A stretch of DNA of 23,845 bases from positions 1 through 23,845 of the forward strand of contig CALJIC010000144.1 of NCBI GenBank assembly GCA_937974195.1, in the 5' to 3' direction. Source of the DNA: an uncultured Roseiflexaceae bacterium. GTDB taxonomy: Bacteria > Chloroflexota > Chloroflexia > Chloroflexales > Roseiflexaceae. This document shows positions 21,622 through 23,845 of the stretch, in pieces; the stretch's first letter is position 1, and the number at the start of each line of letters is the position of its first letter. The translations under genes were made by a program, and so were the position numbers. The notes under the pieces are model-generated. The model had not been told where the DNA came from and searched no databases. It saw only the letters and a program-made list of their open reading frames with translations.

Positions 21622-21682
21622 TCGGGTTGCCTTCTCCTATCGCCAGCAGGTAGCTCTCGAAGCGAGGAGCTGTCGCCGCACC

Positions 21683-21688
21683 ATTATA
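21683..21688 (-). promoter_or_regulatory. Perfect -10 for the glycosyltransferase gene
   Basis: Minus-strand TATAAT in the 127-bp divergent gap, about 62 nt before the start codon. No clear -35 at 16-18 bp. Confidence 0.4.
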
Positions 21689-21748
21689 CGCTGCTTTGGC
21701 AGAGGCTGGCCCTGCATCTTCAGCATAGCCGGACCTCGCGTTTTGTGC

Positions 21749-23359
21749 ATGACTAAGCGTGAGCAACTTGGTGACAATCGAAGGGCGCTGCGTGTGATGG
21801 GCGGAGCCCAGGCGCGCGGTGTGGCGCGGCCGGCCCTTCTGCCGCGCGTCGACCACCTGTGGGCGCTGCTGCCGCTGGCGATCTTCGGGGTGTTCCTCGC
21901 GCTTGCGCCCACGGAGCCGCACGACTTCTGGTGGCACCTGCGTGTGGGCCAGATCGTGGCGGAGGAAGGCATCCCGCGCACTAACCGCTTCGCCTGGACG
22001 CTGCCGGCCGACGCGCCCTTCGTCTACGCCGCCTGGCTCGCCGACTGGCTGAGCTACCAGTCGTACCGCGCGCTGGGGCTCCAGGGCCCGGTGCTGCTGC
22101 GCAACATGCTCGGCATAGCCGGCTTCGCCCTCGTCATGCTCGAGGCGCGCCGGCGCAGCGGCTCCTGGCGCCTGGCCGGGCTCGCGGTGCTGCTCGCCGG
22201 CGCCGTGTCGATCAACAACCTGTCCACGCGCCCGCAGAACGTCGCCTGGGTGCTGTTCGCCGCCACCGCGCTGCTGCTGGGCGCCTATGTCGGGCGCCAG
22301 ATCCGGGCGCGCGCCCTGCTGCTGCTGCCGCTGCTCATGCTCGTGTGGGTCAACGCCCACGGCTCCTTTGTGCTCGGCCTGGTCCTCGTGGCGCTCTTCG
22401 CCGCCGGGGAGACGGCGCGCCATCTGCTCGGCCATGCCGCGGCGCTCGGCCGGCGCGAGCTCGCGTGGCTCTACCTGGCCGGCGCAGCCTGCCTCGCCGC
22501 GACGCTCGCCAACCCGGTGGGGCCGGGGATCTTCGGCTACGTCCTCAGGCTGCTCACCGACCCGCCCAGCCAGTCGCTCGTCAACGAGTGGCAGCCGCCG
22601 ACGACGCGCAGCCTGGCCGGGGCGCTGTTCTTCCTCTCGGTGCTGGCGCTCGTCGCGGCGCTGGCGCTCGGCCGGCGCCGCCCGTCGATCACCGACGCGC
22701 TGCTGGTCTGCGCCTTCCTCTGGCTCGCCTGCAGCGGCATGCGCTACGTCGTCTGGTTCGGCATGCTGGCGATGCCGGTGCTGGCGCAGTGCCTCGCGCG
22801 CGACGCGCGGGGCGTGGGCGGCACGCCTGCCCCGCGCCGGTCGGTCGCGGGCGAAGCGCGCCCGGCGGGGGAGGCCGCGCTGTCCGCGGTCATTGTCCTC
22901 CTGCTCGCCGGCGGCGTGGTCGCCGTCCAGCCGCCGTTCAAGGCCGCCCTCGGTCTCCCGGACGCCTACCGCTCCGCCTTCGCGCCGGTGCCGGGCGCCG
23001 AGCTGCTCTACAGCGCGGAGACGCCGGTGGGTGCCGCCGAGTACCTCCGGCGCGCGCCCGCCGAGGGGCGGCTGTTCAACGACATGGCCTACGGCTCGTA
23101 CCTGATCTGGGCCGTGCCCGGGCAGCAGGTCTTCGTCGACCCGCGCGTCGAGCTGTTTCCGCTCGCGCTCTGGCAGGACTACCTGGCGATCGCCGAGGCG
23201 CGCGGCTACAGCGACCTGCTGATCGACACCTACGACGTCGAGCGCGTGCTGCTGAGCCGCGCGGGCCAGCCGCGGCTCGCCGCTGCGCTCGCCGCCGACC
23301 CGCGCTGGCGGCTGGAGTACGCCGATGAGGTGGCCGAGGTCTACCGGCGTGCCCGGTAG
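21749..23359 (+). CDS. Large multi-pass membrane protein, possible GT-C-type glycosyltransferase
   Basis: 536 residues if started at ATG 21749; ATG 21797 is also possible and neither has a clear ribosome-binding site. About ten hydrophobic segments run from HLWALLPLAIFGVFLAL to AALSAVIVLLLAGGVVAV. The first loop has EPHDFWWHLRVGQIVAEEG and YAAWLADWLSYQSYRALG, reminiscent of the first extracytoplasmic loop of GT-C polyprenyl-sugar enzymes with an acidic residue near the membrane. After the last helix an extracytoplasmic domain of about 150 residues contains GRLFNDMAYGSYLIWAVPG and VFVDPRVELFP. I do not recognise the family exactly. Divergence from a DPM1-like gene supports a glycosylation role, but that is inference. 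Confidence 0.75.
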   Translation: MTKREQLGDNRRALRVMGGAQARGVARPALLPRVDHLWALLPLAIFGVFLALAPTEPHDFWWHLRVGQIVAEEGIPRTNRFAWTLPADAPFVYAAWLADWLSYQSYRALGLQGPVLLRNMLGIAGFALVMLEARRRSGSWRLAGLAVLLAGAVSINNLSTRPQNVAWVLFAATALLLGAYVGRQIRARALLLLPLLMLVWVNAHGSFVLGLVLVALFAAGETARHLLGHAAALGRRELAWLYLAGAACLAATLANPVGPGIFGYVLRLLTDPPSQSLVNEWQPPTTRSLAGALFFLSVLALVAALALGRRRPSITDALLVCAFLWLACSGMRYVVWFGMLAMPVLAQCLARDARGVGGTPAPRRSVAGEARPAGEAALSAVIVLLLAGGVVAVQPPFKAALGLPDAYRSAFAPVPGAELLYSAETPVGAAEYLRRAPAEGRLFNDMAYGSYLIWAVPGQQVFVDPRVELFPLALWQDYLAIAEARGYSDLLIDTYDVERVLLSRAGQPRLAAALAADPRWRLEYADEVAEVYRRAR

Positions 23360-23381
23360 CGCGCCGCAGCGGCTCTCCGGC

Positions 23382-23845
23382 GGGAGGTGAGGCGAGCCGC
23401 AGGCTTCCTGAGCGGCTTCGTGCTGGAAGGAAGACGCTGGCCCGCCAGGGGCTTCCCGCCGGGAGGTGAGGCGAGCCGCAGGTCTCCTGGGCTGCTTCCT
23501 GCCGAAAGGAAGACGTTGGTTCGCCAGGGGGGGGCTTCCTACCGGGAGGTGAGGCGGCCGCAGGTCTCCTGGGCTGCTTCCTGCCGGGAGGTCCGGAGGG
23601 CCGCAGGCTTCCTGAGCGGCTTCCTGCCGAAAGGAAGACGTTGGTTCGCCAGGGGGGGGCTTCCTACCGGGAGGTGAGGCGGCCGCAGGTCTCCTGGGCT
23701 GCTTCCTGCCGGGAGGTCCGGAGGGCCGCAGGTCTCCTGAGCGGCTTCGTGCCGGAAGGAAGACGCTGGCCCGCCAGGGGGGCTTCCTACCGGGAGGTCC
23801 GGAGGGCCGCAGGCCCTCCGAGATCCTTTTTCTTCCGCTGCTCTG
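23382..23845 (+). repeat. Mosaic hairpin repeat array, copy 3 (cut by window end)
   Basis: No gene is seen here. The module GGGAGGT begins at 23382, 23461, 23544, 23586, 23669, 23711 and 23792, giving spacings of 79, 83, 42, 83, 42 and 81 bp; an 83+42 pair makes a 125-bp higher-order unit repeated from 23544. Most longer units contain GGAAGACG, CGCCAGG and CTTCC; two have a run of eight G (23527-23534 and 23652-23659). The last module forms hairpin A (CGGAGGGCC-GCA-GGCCCTCCG), then a T-rich spacer, and hairpin B begins with CTTCCGCTGCTCTG at the edge, as in copies 1 and 2. Confidence 0.88.

Noticed and set aside
23387..23677. A 96-residue plus-strand open frame in the terminal repeats
   Set aside because: It consists wholly of translated repeat units and has no ribosome-binding site.
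23382..23845. CRISPR array
   Set aside because: Units are 42-83 bp, directly abutting and similar throughout, with no unique spacers of constant length and no cas genes.

Overview
The window is very GC-rich bacterial DNA with dense, mostly co-oriented genes. The gene set, the B. subtilis-like order sufC-D-S-U-B behind a sufR, the Flp pilin beside a DegS-like cytoplasmic kinase, and the gaps packed with hairpin repeats suggest a Chloroflexota bacterium (Roseiflexus/Kouleothrix-like Chloroflexia). That assignment is inference from gene content and style; no rRNA is present to confirm it.

Layout. 1-178: tandem and hairpin repeats leading directly into aroB (179-1252). 1354-8618: a SUF iron-sulfur cluster locus (sufR promoter, sufR, sufC, sufD, sufS, sufU, sufB), then a Roadblock-like small protein and a Rieske ferredoxin. 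8729-13250: a sulfur-trafficking and cysteine-making locus with its own good promoter: a two-domain thiosulfate sulfurtransferase, a second SufU-like protein, a CysM-type cysteine synthase, a JAMM protease (Mec), a ThiS/CysO-like sulfur carrier and a MoeZ (E1-rhodanese fusion), ending in a strong hairpin. 13519-14298: a uridine-phosphorylase-like enzyme. From 14316 to 21621 everything is on the minus strand: a cupredoxin lipoprotein, a VOC protein, an AraC regulator with N-terminal HTH, a thiol-dioxygenase-like cupin, a DUF4129 membrane protein, a one-gene Flp pilin unit with clear promoter and terminator, a DegS-like histidine kinase and a DPM1-like glycosyltransferase. 21749-23359 (+) is a large multi-pass membrane protein, followed by a repeat array to the window end.

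How the genes work together. SufS/SufU/SufBCD build Fe-S clusters under SufR, whose C-X12-C-X27-C pattern implies cluster sensing. The next block fits protein-thiocarboxylate cysteine synthesis as known for mycobacterial CysO/Mec/CysM/MoeZ: MoeZ adenylates and sulfurates CysO, CysM uses the thiocarboxylate, and Mec releases cysteine. The carrier here ends Gly-Gly-Ala, so it probably also needs trimming before activation. Cysteine made this way would be the substrate of SufS, so sulfur acquisition and Fe-S assembly sit side by side in one 12-kb co-oriented stretch.

The most unusual DNA feature is a mosaic family of paired hairpins whose arms change between copies but stay paired. Separate long stem-loops fill several of the suf/cys gaps.
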